DNA from: Hysterangium stoloniferum
Taxonomy: Eukaryota > Basidiomycota > Agaricomycetes > Hysterangiales > Hysterangiaceae
Reading direction: 5' to 3'
DNA: 64,000 bases
Assembly: GCA_015178975.1 (NCBI GenBank)
Contig: WHVD01000027.1
Coordinates: forward strand, 558,001 to 622,000
In this document: positions 25,896 through 42,056 of the stretch, piece by piece
Layout of the letters: every line of letters starts with the position of its first letter
Numbering within the stretch: the first letter of the stretch is position 1
The notes under the pieces: generated by a model
Databases searched by the model: none
What the model was told of the DNA's origin: nothing
Seen by the model: the letters and a program-made list of their open reading frames with translations, nothing else
Program-made: the position numbers and the translations under genes

Positions 25896-26030
25896 AGATT
25901 GTGTGTTATATCAAAGGTGGAAGCCAAGAGGGTGTATGTTATTTTTCTGTATTGAGCGATTACGCGCCTATTTATCGCCAGCTCACCAACGCGTTTATTC
26001 TCTCCTTAACTTGTTTTCTTCCCCCACTCC

Positions 26031-26891
26031 ATGACCTCCGTTCTCGTTCCTGTAGTCTATGTGGTAGTTCTGGTGGGATCTCTTTATATTTTCAGCCAAT
26101 TTTATCGAAAAAGAGCAGCAGGTAGGATTGTCCAAACTAGTGCCATGTTTAACTCACGTCGCATCGTCTACTTAGCGCGACTACAGCGAGATCCATGGTG
26201 GCCAGTTCATCCCGAAAGAGATGTTTATATCAGCCTTCTTCAACAAATTGATCCCCCAGCTCCTGAATATATCCTCAAGGCTGCACTTCTTCGCCGGGCA
26301 GTGGCCGACGTAACACGCATCCATAACATGCGAGAAGATAAACAAGCTGCCACCGTGCTCGTTCAGAAAGGCTCAGTAGGGGATGATCTGCTGGTTCGCC
26401 TACAGGCCGCAGAGAAGGAACTAGAGACGGAAATTCTAGAAGTCGTTGGTGAAGCCAATTCCTTCAAGGAAGGCTGGGGATCCTACATCTTCCAGACAGC
26501 CAGCGAAATGCTCGCAAATGAGAAAACCAGGGAACTCTATACATCACTACCGAAGCTGAAGTCTGAAATGGGTAAGTCAATTGAGAATTTGTTCACTGAC
26601 TGCCACTGATTATCATTCCTTGTAGCTCAAAAATATGACCGGCAAAAGAGAACGAAGGCGATTGAGTCACCAGTGTCACTTACAAGTCAATCTGTAGCAT
26701 CAACACCACATGCAGTGCCAAAATCTGACAGTCTAGCTCCCCCGCCAACGCCTCAGAGCGCAGTAACAAATGATGGTGAGGAGCCCACAACACCACTATC
26801 ACCTGTATGTGTTTACTCTTGTTGTACGGGGTGTCTTTACTCATGAACTGGTCAGAGTTCCCGCACCAAAAAGAATAAGAAACGAAAATAA
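26031..26891 (+). CDS. SEC66: Sec66/Sec71-like subunit of the post-translational ER translocon
   Basis: Exons 26031..26571, 26626..26804, 26856..26891; 251 aa. A membrane span at residues 3-22 (VLVPVVYVVVLVGSLYIF) is followed by a cytosolic domain with RIVYLARLQRDPWWPVHPER, ILKAALLRRAVADVTRI and EGWGSYIFQTASEM. The tail is Ser/Pro-rich and ends in Lys/Arg (TKKNKKRK). This order matches fungal Sec66 (Sec71), which with Sec62, Sec63 and Sec72 helps post-translational import through Sec61. The ATG lies 135 bp from that of CIT1, in the opposite direction. Confidence 0.9.
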
Positions 26892-27106
26892 TTTCCATGT
26901 GGCTTCTCTTATTACTCAATGTCCGTTGTAATTGCTGGTATGAGTCACGAGCTTGCGTGGCATATCCATAGCTGGCCGTATTTACCATAACGTCCATCAG
27001 AGCCAGTAAATAGTACATAGGATTCACACGTGAAACTGAGAGAAAGGAGAAGAAAAACAAGTAGAAATGAATACAGACGAACGAATGTAGTGATTCTCGC
27101 AGTCTT

Positions 27107-31401
<4,295 letters not shown>

Positions 31402-33468
31402 GGGTAACTAGAGCTGTTGAGCAGAGTAAAGCGTGAGTTAAAGCAACCGCTGAAATTCTGACGTACTATTAAGCGTGAGAGAGAATTTGCGGGAATGATT
31501 AAGAGCTGTAGACAGGAAAAGGCAGTGGTCAATTAAACCAAGTTGGAAAGGACTCGGCACAAGCTGTAGTTCGGCTGTGGTGAACACTTCCAGCGACGAG
31601 GCGCTGATGAAGCGGCGGTGAGTGGAACGTCGAAGGCAGTAGGGATGCTGACGAAACTCACGGGAACAGTCCTAATCTTACGTACGTGACAAGTATAAAT
31701 TTGTACTTGTTTGGTCCCAACTATTTTTTATGGCTTTCTTCCTACAACCATTATTGACGTCTGGTACACAAACCCATCCTTTTATCCTGAGTAAAGCAAT
31801 CCTATCTTCTCATATATCTCTATTATCTTCTTTTTTCACTTCACCGCGCAATCCTTAGATCTCTTGACAGAGGGGTGCATCTTTCTTTCACCCCACCAGC
31901 CTTTCCGCTGTTCTACTGTCTTGTAATGAGTCAAAGTTGCGCGATATTGAATTCCGGGCTTCATGGTGTGCTGTATCACTCTCGTTTTGGGTGTGGTGCT
32001 GTGTTGGACTTTTGTCCGCTATGGACCTTGGGTCTCTTGCTCGTTTCGTCTCATACACGTTGTCTTTTTCAGATAACCTTTTCGACGGATCGGTCTACAT
32101 TTTTGTACATGTTATGATTCCCAATAAATAATGCTATTGCATGAAGGCTTGCGAGCTTACGTTTAGGATACCCATGTTGAGTTTAACAAATATTTATTCA
32201 TTTAGAAAGCGCTTCAATGTACAAATGCGCTATTAGCATATGTAAGCCACAGGAAAACAAACCTTGACCGAATGAATACACATAAAGAGGTTAATATCCC
32301 AAGTATCTCTATGCGCAGTCTACCCCGTCGTCGAGCACATATATATAACGTCATTCCACCAAGGTTCGCCAGTGAGTATTGGGGTTGTCTGGTCTGGACC
32401 CAACTGGGAGAATGACGAGAGGAGGCTGTTTGTCACATCGATATGCACACCGCTTCACCCAACCACCTGTCATTGCGACGACGGATGCCAGCTTCTGCCG
32501 ATGAAATAAATTTGAGGAGTACTTGTGTTTAGAGCCTCAAGTGATAGTCTCATTTCCGGTATCAAGGGGTAGCGCTTGAATTTGCTAAAAAACCATCTCT
32601 CGGGGCAATCACAGAAATCCGCTCTCGAGCAAACATTAACTTTGGATTCCGTGTAAAAGGGGAAAGATATTGTTATATGCGAAGACTCAAATGCGGTATG
32701 GCATGGCGTTGCTCCGAATTCCACGCCATGCCAGGTCGTCACCCACTAGCCAAGCGTGTATATCCACATAGGAGATCAAGTCCGAAAACACGTTGCCTTA
32801 TCTTTTGCCCCTGGGACAACAATAACGGGAGGTCTCGCAAAGAAAGATGGGAGACCATATTTCTCCATGGCCTGAAAGAATAGGACATTAGTTCAGTGCT
32901 TGAGATATCGTACGTAGTCACTGCAGTGCACAGTGAGGGTAGGCGGCGCTGAACACGCGTAGGACACGTGCCTCCCAGTCATGCTTTGGTCAAAGCAAGC
33001 AAAAGACCTAGAGCAAGTGAGATGATTTGGTTGGAATGCAAAACGCGTAATATAACATATATGGGCTTGTTGATTCCAGTAGTAGAGCAGGAAATGATGA
33101 GATTCAGGAGGCTTGCCAACGCGATCGAGTAATGCCGCGGAAGCAATTAAGACCACCTCGCGGTGGGCGTGGTTCAAGCCACACCCATTCGTCGTCGTTT
33201 CTTTCCTTCTTGTATGCACGCAGCTCTATATTACATTCTTGTACCATTTTTTTTCTTGTCACACACTCCCCACGAACACCCCTATAGTTTCCTTTATATA
33301 TCTCAAGCGTTTACACCTTTACCTCTCTCTCCTTGTTTCCGTCGTCGATGCTGAACAAGTCTCGCTCTCAAGGCGTGACTTCATCAAGGCAGCACGACCT
33401 CTCGAATACATCTTACGGTTCTTCTTCCTTCTTTCTCTTCAACGCTTTTCCAAGTAGCTCATATTGCG
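31402..33468. other. 2.07-kb gap without a recognised gene
   Basis: It lies between two divergently transcribed genes. Short ORFs on both strands (for example 31875..32117 plus, 32893..33219 minus) show no family motif or exon-like flanks. It contains a perfect 11-bp inverted repeat at 32699..32733. The last 230 bp before 33469 are C/T-rich, as in a fungal promoter and leader. A non-coding transcript is possible but nothing in the sequence proves one. Confidence 0.45.
32699..32733. repeat. Perfect 11-bp inverted repeat, 13-nt spacer
   Basis: Left arm TGGCATGGCGT at 32699..32709, right arm ACGCCATGCCA at 32723..32733. It could be a dyad operator for a dimeric regulator or a hairpin in a transcript. 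Confidence 0.7.
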
Positions 33469-36400
33469 ATGGCTTTTCAAGGTGCTTCTGTTAGAGGTCC
33501 GTACAAACGATGGATTCCTCAATCAGACTCCTTTTTGTCTGAGTCTGAGACCGAGGCGCCGAAGCGCAAGACCACAAGGCCTTCACGTCACGGGCCCTCT
33601 GCCCAGACCGCGGACGTTGTCGCTGCGCCACCCCCTGCGACCTCATACGATCCTCTAGACACCAATGTCACCCCTGTATCCAGCGCTCGCAATCCCGTAT
33701 CATCTTCAAGCCGTCATTACACATCAGCTTCTCAGCACTATCGCACCGAACGCACACAGTATGGTTATTCGTCCGAATCTACTATTCATGCTCCCCCGCC
33801 ACAGGCACCCACCCAACAGAACTCTTCTGGATTCGGTCTTTTCAGGCCTCATATAAAGGAACCCAAGGTCGACCCTGGCGATGCTCACAGACGTGAAGAA
33901 TACCACCGCTCTGCGGCAATACCCGCTGCTTCTGCTCGTCCCTCTCAGTCTCAAACTGTCCCTCAAGCTAGGTCCAATCCACGCGACGTTTCTACCGGCG
34001 CTGGAGCGGCTTTTGGTTCTTTTTTTGCATCGTCATCTGCCAACCCAAGCCCTCAATCATCAACGGATGGTCATCAGAATGGCAACGTTTCAGCACCACA
34101 TATCGATAAAGGGGAGTCTCGCAAGCTATCTCACACCATCTGGAACCCGTATGTCGATGCAAAGCTTAACGGATCCTCTAGCACCCGGAAGCCAGATCCT
34201 TTCTCTGTCACATCCTCTTCGCGGCGTTCAGATAAGAAAGCCAAGGACAGAGAAGATATGGTTGCAAAGGTTACAGAGGCACTGGGCGGCGGCTCCACCG
34301 GCCGTGCTAAGGATGTCGAGATGGCCATACTCCAAGGTCAGTATACGCCGAAGGGGGATGATTCTAACACAACCCGGAGAACGATCCCATCAACCGCCAC
34401 GACAAAGGCACCAGAGGTGAGTTGCGAAACATGTCACTGTTACCCCCATTGCTGGATCATTTACTGGAACTAGGGACCAACTCGAACACAGGCTCAAAAT
34501 TTGACAGCGCCACATCGACAAAAACCGCTTCCTCCCCCATCGAATTCGTATGGCGGTCCACTTCCTTCGGTCCCTGAAGCAACTTCGCGAAACTCACGCG
34601 GCCATGCCGAACAACAATCTCACACACCTGCACCCGACTGGAGGATCCCGAGCTCGTCATCGAAGGCGAATGTAGGGTCGATACCAACATCCAAAGTGCC
34701 TGTGAGGCCCTGTCTTGTATTGCATATATATGCTCAACAATTTCCCTCTTCGCCTTTGTCCTAGCATTCGCGCCCCGGGGTTAGTCCGTGGCCTTTCAAT
34801 CAGGCTTTACCGGTAGACTCTACGATGCCAAAACAGGTTCGAGCTTTCTTGAGTGCACTCGTCAAGTGGTTCATTGCTTTTTTAATAAAACAGCTGGTCA
34901 ATGGTTCGTCCGGAGCAGCGTGGAAGCCAGTTTCGAGAGCAAGCGGCGTGCCAGCATCCTCCAAACCTCCAGCAGAGACACCTACTCCACCTAAGCCACC
35001 AGTAGATCGCACGGTAGTGTCGAGTGAGCAGCCACCTGATTCTGGACGCAAACATGCAAGCCTTCATCCGTCCACTAAGTCCTTGCCACGTTCATCTAAT
35101 GGGTATTCTCTCACACAGAAACCGTTAGATAACGACAAGATGTGGCAAGATTTACCTTCTCTCCCCACGTATGATTCAGGTAGTAGTGTGCCAGCGGCTT
35201 CCCATCCGCCTAAACATTCGTCCAAGACATACCCAGCCTCGACACACATAACGTCTCAGTCGTCAGTACCTGTAACAGCTGTAGCAACACAAGATGTTGC
35301 TAGGCTGAAGGTAGACGGCGATCTGTTATGGAGTCTTCCCGCGGAACAATCGCAGCAAGCCGCAATGACGAAAGTGGGATCTATGCCCAATAATTTTTCA
35401 ACCCCACGTCTTGTGAAGCGTCTAACTCCACCAGATACGTTAGTTGGAATGACAAGCTCTGATGAACGCCCTGTCCAGGATGTTGATGCTCAACTTAAAG
35501 CCACATATGAACGATTCGGCGGCCACCGCCGAGTCGAGAGTTCACCCCAGGTTCCGTGGCCGGCCGCGAGTAAGCAATCCGCAACGGTTCCTACCTACCC
35601 GGTAGATGGACAACCTCCCATTCGCCAAGCAACAACCTCATTGTCAGCAAATCCAACCAGGCTGTCTCGAACGATTCAAGAAAAGTCTACCTCTTACGAC
35701 CAAAATACACAAACTTCCAGCGCAGCTCATGTTGTATGGCAACCTCCGGCCAGGAACCAGAGTTCCGCAGTTGCGGATGAGGACATTGCTGCTGCATTTA
35801 TGACCAATTTGCCTCAAAGTTCGTCGACAGCAGGAGCATGGACCACTGCGGTGAGCACTCAGATATCCCATTCATCTGACGCTTTCGCACCGTTGGCCAC
35901 GCGGCCCACATCTCGCAGCAATCCGCCAACTCCCCCAACGGCCAGTGGCCCCGAATCTGCAAAGTCGGCTACACTCACTGCTGATCGTCCCACGGCTGGA
36001 GCTTGGACAAATGGCAACAGACCGACCGCTGAGACTTGCGACGAAATGCCAACGCCAAAGCCACCCCCGAAGTCATCCCTACAGCATGTTGGTCACCCTT
36101 CCTTGGCCCCCGCCAATAAAGGATTACGTTACCAATCAACTGCATTGAATACCCCTGTCGCGGGGGCTTGGACGGCGAGTAATAAGCTTGGGACTTCAGC
36201 AGGATCGGTTTTTGACTCTGTTAGCACGGAAGCTAAGCATAGTGACCCAGCAACTGGTTGGGAGGGGGGATTATTCGGTTCAGGAGATCCTACACTTGGT
36301 GCGGCTACGCCGGTAGTTGGCGCATGGACTACTAAGGCTTTGCCAGCCGAACAATCACAAACCAGCTTCACGTCGACTCCGCGGCCGACTCCGCCACGCA

Positions 36401-37333
36401 ATTCTTCTACACCCTCCCCAGTGCTAAAGCTGCCAGCACCAGACACCGGGACGGGGACGGGGACGGGGACAGGGACCAGCACACCGTCAAGTACAGAGTA
36501 TATCTCTTCTGCAGCGGTGCAATCCACCTCTCGTGTACCAATTTCTGGGCATCCTTCCACGCCTGCTCCCGTTCGCCATACACTGCGACCCACACCTCCT
36601 CCTTTGTCCATTTCTTCTACATCCCCCGACACAGACAGCTTATTGACTCCGTCTTCTTTGAACAGCCCTCGGTCCACCCTCCTGATTGCCCATCCACAAG
36701 CGCCCTCCGCGATTTCAGTGTCCACAATACAACCCCCAGAGAAAGAAAAGAAGGGCGGATTCCTAGACTTCTTTCGTCCCAAGGCCCCCGCCTACGAAAT
36801 TTGGACCCCGCCCGCTCGAGGGGGAAATAACAAGGACAAGGAACGGAAGCCAGAGCCATCGAAGGAAGCTACACATGTAGTTACCAAGCCGAAACCCAGT
36901 GCAGCCACGCCTATCCCGCAACCCAAAAGTCCCAAGTTTTTCTCACCTTTTAAGTTGTTTTCCCGGAGGCGTCGAACCATCTCTTCTGCCTCCCTTGACG
37001 CACTCGATGGGACGACGGTAAGCGCTTGGTATTGTTGAACTATTTTTGGGAATTTATTGTTTTCCCCAGACTGCTGTATTGAATTCTCCCGCATCATCGA
37101 TGCGTGCTGATACGCCTGGTGCTCCACCATCCCCACCTCTCCGAGATGCTTTCCTAGCGACTGAAGAATGGAGAAACAAAGAAAACAGTGTTTTGCAGCT
37201 TAGTGGACGTAAACGACGACCTCGACCAGGAGTAACTTTTGATTGCCCAGAGGATATTGCCCCAGCCAGTGTAGTGCCCAAGCGCTATAGAGGGTCACGT
37301 TTGCCTGCCGCCGAAGCCCCCAATGATGATTAA
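33469..37333 (+). CDS. Large Ser/Pro/Thr-rich disordered protein with repeated GAWT motifs
   Basis: Exons 33469..34416, 34474..34701, 34765..34836, 34894..37017, 37070..37333; 1,211 aa. I do not recognise a family. No catalytic domain or clear membrane span is visible in the spliced form. Four copies of GAWT preceded by A or V lie at 35831, 35995, 36160 and 36316, a repeated short linear motif. A tandem GGGACG hexamer at about 36446-36470 encodes alternating Gly-Thr. Near the C-terminus a basic cluster (FKLFSRRRRT) resembles a nuclear signal or membrane-binding patch. The last exon is charged (SGRKRRPRPGVTFD). The intron 34837..34893 is 57 nt with no stop, so it could be retained (see findings). 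The protein may be a scaffold or adaptor; that is a guess from composition. Confidence 0.75.
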
Positions 37334-37594
37334 GAATGGATTATGTTTTCCTCTACTATTTGTTGTCTCTTGTTGTGGAATTTGCAATTGTTATCGATAT
37401 GCTCCCCTATCCCTATGTATCTATAGCTAGATCTTCCTCCTTACATGCAATACCAACTTTGTGTTTTTATCGTATAGCCACTGAGAATGCTCACTTGTGA
37501 CTCATGTGACATGTCGCGTTTCTCAATCACTTACCTTCACACCTCGCGTTTCTAAGTCATCTGATCTTTATACCTATCGTGTTTTTGCCTTAGT

Positions 37595-39413
37595 ATGTTT
37601 AGGTCGCGAGAGAGAAGAGCTCCAACTGACTCTCATACTGTCAACTCCAACAAAGGCCTTGCCTATGGCTACAAGTATCCTCATCGACTGAATTTGTGAG
37701 CAGTGCACGATTGTACGGCCCCCTGGTCACTAATGAATTATTAGGTATGATATACCTCCGGTGGAGGATATTACGCTAGAAGACTTCGAAGTTTGGGCTA
37801 TCGACAGGCTCCGGATTCTGGGAGAGATTGAATCGTCGCTCGTGCGGAACAGGACATACGACGAAATGCGCAACGTCACAACTAAACAGTGCAAGAAATA
37901 CCTGCCGCTTAACAGCAGCAGTGCAACCTCGGTGGATAGGGAGGAGGAGAGGCGGAAGGATCATGTGAGCCATTTTGTATTGAGACTGGCATTTTGTCGT
38001 TCGTGAGTCTTTCCGTTGTCGGAGGTCTGTTTTATTTCGTTGAATCTTCAGTGTAGTGAAGAACTTAGGCGTCGCTTTGTCAAGGCGGAGATGATGCTGT
38101 TTCGTGTCAGATTCGAGACCGATGATCACTCTGAACGAGAGAGCTTTATTCAGAGCTTGAATTTTGGATGGATGCCGGTAAGTATACTTCACTGCGGCAT
38201 ATGTTTATAGAGTCTTATTATGAAAAGGTTGACGAGGAAGAAAAAAAACAGCTTCAAGCAGAGCTTGTAGCCGCTTCTCCAGTTATCACTAAGCAGCCCT
38301 TCACAGAGGAGAAATTCTACAAGGCAAGTTATACGCTGGGGTAATTTAAGGCCACGTTCTTATCCTTACGCCAGGTTCCATGGACGCGTGTCCCAGATCT
38401 CGTAGAGAAGAGACGAGTGTTCTTGAAGAATGGCATGGCATATGTGCCTGCCAGAGAGCAGTCTAGTATGGTTTATCAGGAATTTCAAACCAATCTTGAA
38501 AAACAACTGCAGGTGGGCTAGTCTGATTGTTCTAGTTTAGAAACTCTAACGTAATTCCTAGCTCACAGCCAAAGCTCTCCCTCGTTTGGACGAGGATGGC
38601 CGTATTCTACCCATCTTGGAGAATCTCTCACAGGGATTCATTGCTGGTGTCCCATCCGAGTATTCATCCCCAGAAGGCTCTGGGGACGCAGTAACTGCCG
38701 ATATGATAAACGACATGTCACAAAAGCACTTCCCGTTGTGTATGCGAAATTTACATGATACATTGCGAAAAGATCGGCATTTGAAGCATTATGGTCGATT
38801 GCAGTACGGCTTATTCTTAAAGGTACGTGTTTTGCTGGTGTTGAATTACAATGCCAATGATCAGTACATAGGTTATTGGATTATCCATTGAAGAAGCACT
38901 TATATTCTGGCGAAAGGGTTTTGGTGGAACCATGACGGATGACAAATTCAACAAGGAGTATAGATATAATATCCGTCATTCTTTTGGATTGGAAGGAAAA
39001 CGGCACAATTATCCGGCATGGAGGTACACAATATTTGGCTTTTAACTGGTCTTTTGCTGATAAACCCCCATAGCTGTCAACAAATCCTGATGGGCCATCA
39101 ACCTGGCGTACAAGAATCACATGGGTGTCCATTCCGCCATTTTTCGTCTGAGAACCTGGATACTGCTCTCTTGTCCACCTTCGGACCTCAGGGTGTAACT
39201 TCAAATGACATTCCTGAGATCATGAGCCAGGTCAAGTCGACGCATTATCATGTCGCGTGCACAAGAGTATTTGAGCTCACACATGGGCTGAAAAAAGGCG
39301 AGGGCATCGGTGGTGGCGAAAGTGTCACACATCCAAACCAGTATGCAACACGAAGTAGAGAACTGGAAAATGGCAATAAAAAATCTGGAGATGCTATGCT
39401 TGTAGATACATGA
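37595..39413 (+). CDS. PRI2: DNA primase large subunit
   Basis: Exons 37595..37695, 37745..38002, 38057..38177, 38228..38323, 38375..38512, 38562..38822, 38872..39023, 39074..39413; 488 aa. It forms primase with Pri1 inside the DNA polymerase alpha-primase complex and helps start and count RNA primers. The N-terminal helical domain contains YPHRLNLYDIPP and [37 protein letters not shown] leads to the C-terminal iron-sulfur domain. Its four cysteines are in [25 protein letters not shown] and [11 protein letters not shown], as expected for the 4Fe-4S cluster. Intron 4 (38324..38374) is GC-AG with a perfect GCAAGT donor. The stop lies 196 bp before the CHO1 start. Confidence 0.96.
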
Positions 39414-39609
39414 ATTCTCCTATATATGTTGTATTTTAGCTATGAAATGTTTATTACTGTACTGTATTTTGAGTTCAAAGCATGCAGCATATGTAGGTCG
39501 CGTGCCATACTACGCTTGAAGTAGGTCACATCGCCCCCCGGATCCAACGACATCCGTTGTCCACACCCGCTCTTCCTCTCTTCGCCACGACTTCCAACAA
39601 ATTGACATC

Positions 39610-40451
39610 ATGAGTAAACGAAAAGAGACGACTTCTAAAGTACAACAGGAGGACGCAGAGAGGGAAAAAGAAGTCTTGCTTCAACAATATGTTGACACTG
39701 GCGGTCATTTTTCGCTCGTCAGGTGGGATACATCCCGTGTCAGTTTAAACATCCCGCTGATTTCTGCCTATCCACTATTCAAGGAACTTCCGTTTGGCTG
39801 ATTTAGTCACCATTATGAATGGGTTTTGCGGCTCATTTTCTATATTCTCGTCCGGTCGATATCTCATCACCCAGGACGAATCCTACTTGTGGCAGGCGTT
39901 AGCACTCCCTCTGGCTGGACTTATGTTCGACTTCTTTGACGGGAAGGTAGCCCGATGGCGGAAGAGTTCGAGTATGCTAGGCCAAGAACTCGATTCGTTG
40001 GCAGACCTTGTAAGCGTTCTCGTTAGGCCGTGTGCTACTCAACGTCCCTGCTGACTTGCAGCAGATCTCCTTTGGCGTAGCGCCTGCGTTGTTGGCTTTC
40101 GACATTGGACTGCGTACGCTACTGGATACCATTATTCTGACCGGCTTTATATGCTGCGGTCTTGCTCGGCTAGCCCGGTTTAATGCCACCGTCGCGCTCG
40201 TTCCGAAAGACGAGAGTGGGAAAGCACGGTACTTCGAAGGACTTCCCATTCCAACCTCTTTGATATTGGTTGGATTGTTGTCATTCTGGACTCGACAAGG
40301 GTGGATTGAGGGCAAAGAGGGTATACCGGGAGGGCTAATCAAGCTATGGGGTGAAGAAGGGGGCCTGGGTGAACTGCATCCAGTAGTTCTTATATTTGGC
40401 TGCTGGGCTGCTGCGATGGTGAGCAAGACCATGAAAGTACCTAAACCCTGA
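39610..40451 (+). CDS. CHO1: Phosphatidylserine synthase (CDP-diacylglycerol-serine O-phosphatidyltransferase)
   Basis: Exons 39610..39722, 39784..40009, 40065..40451; 241 aa. It makes phosphatidylserine from CDP-diacylglycerol and serine in the ER. The CDP-alcohol transferase motif D-x2-DG-x2-AR-x8-G-x3-D-x3-D is complete at Asp87-Asp112 ([10 protein letters not shown] ... GQELDSLAD), followed by [14 protein letters not shown], typical of PS synthases. Several membrane helices flank it. Intron 2 has a tandem acceptor, cagcag: the second AG (40064) gives LADLISFG, the family sequence; the first (40061) would insert one Gln. A non-membrane-targeted charged N-terminus precedes [15 protein letters not shown]. 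Confidence 0.93.
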
Positions 40452-40736
40452 ATGCACAATGCGTTCAGTGATGGACCGGTTCAAACGTTGAAGAATCGCC
40501 AGCATTATTACCTGGCTGTTACTCCCTCTACACACGACTTTATATTTTGTTGCTTAGTTTAAATAATGCAATATTCAATATTTCAATCCAAATGTGCAGG
40601 CGAGACATCGCTTCCAAGAATCTAGTTATGGGTTAAATCACTATAAAGTAACCGAAACGCGCGAGGATGTCGCGTCTGATAAAAATAACAGGACGCGACC
40701 TACAAGTTGTCCCTAGCCTTGTCCCTCATCTTCACC

Positions 40737-41999
40737 ATGGTCTCCTCTGGAGATGTTTCACGTGTATTCCTCCAGTCCATAATTTCTCGACGCGTTGTCT
40801 CAGATAAAATAGCTCGTATACTTTGGAGAAAATGTGTCGAAGCCGTGAAAGGTTTGTGCAGCTTATCACTGCTCAATAACATGCCTGACACACTTCCCTT
40901 TCAGCTGCTGATGATAGTGTGGATGTCCCTGACGACATGGATCAATTTGACAACTATATCAACACTATTAACCGACACCTGGAGCCACTAGACTTCAAGT
41001 TGAATTGCACTGCTGATGAAGCGACGGGGAAGAAGATATGGGCAATGGTATGTTGCTTGGATATGATATGTTCTCTGTTAACCCTGTTGACCCTAGATCA
41101 ATCTCAAAAGCGACGAATTGGCACAGATTGCCACCGACTTCACCCCGGTGGAGATTGCATTCTTCAAAGCGTTGGTTAGCAGGCCTTAGTTTTATCCCAG
41201 ACACCCCCAACGTTCTTATATTTTGCGTTATAAGGTTGATCAGATCATACTGGCTTCTTCCCAGAGTTACTCCATATCCGCAATGACTGCCCTCCGCCAA
41301 GTGAATGGCCTTAAGCCACCAATGACCAAGACACAGGCGGAATCCGTCCTCGCAAATCTTGTAGCGAAAGGATGGCTCTTGAAAAGCGAGTACGCATCTA
41401 TCACTGTTATATTCCGAACATACTATTCTGAATATTTGTCTTAGACGAGGTCGATTCTCTCTGTCGTCTCGCTCGCTTCTCGAATTACAGCCATACCTCA
41501 AATCGACTTACGAGGATGATATTCACGAGTGCACGGTTTGCTATGAACTGGTGACTAAAGGTGTCGGATGCTATACGCCTCAATGCGGCGCGCGGTTACA
41601 CGGCTACTGTTACCAACAGCTTCACCGAGAGAATGTTGTCTGCCCTTCATGCCAAGCAGATTGGTCACGTAAGGCCAAGCTAGCAATAATCGGCGAAGGT
41701 GCTTTAATGGAGGGGGAGGATAGCAGGAGTACGAGGCGAAAGGATGATGACGATGATGACGACGACGACGACGATAGTACTGAGGTCTCCGAAGAGGAGC
41801 CTACGCCGAAACTCAGTAAGAAGGCCAAATCAAAGAAAACCAAGGGGAGGTAAGCGGTCAGCCAATGCAATACCCTTTGTCTTTCATACCGTGTATTAGG
41901 AGGATACAAAATCACGAAGATGACACCTCAGATCTCGAAGAAATGGAAGAAGAAAGCGAAAGTCCAGCGCCCAAAAGTCAGGGTCGTCGAAGACGCTAG
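40737..41999 (+). CDS. NSE1: Nse1, RING-like subunit of the SMC5/6 complex
   Basis: Exons 40737..40851, 40905..41047, 41097..41174, 41235..41389, 41445..41849, 41900..41999; 331 aa. Nse1 pairs with Nse3 and Nse4 in the SMC5/6 DNA-repair complex and has ubiquitin-ligase activity. Winged-helix regions come first (FTPVEIAFFKALVDQI, MTKTQAESVLANLVAKGWL). The variant RING at residues 193-233 has CTVC, CYTPQC, RLHGYC and CPSC. The tail is acidic, with an 11-Asp run from a GAY triplet repeat (about 41744-41776), and ends in RRRR. The acidic extension is longer than in yeast Nse1. An in-frame ATG at 40707 would add ten residues. Confidence 0.92.
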
Positions 42000-42056
42000 T
42001 TTACTTATTACAGTGGGATCGTGTAGATGAATACATCCATTTAATATACTCTTTTA

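Noticed and set aside
36129-36782. 217-codon ORF on the minus strand
   Set aside because: It is antisense to the Ser/Pro-rich gene, mirrors its Gly-Thr repeat as Val-Pro, and has no family motif or intron signals.
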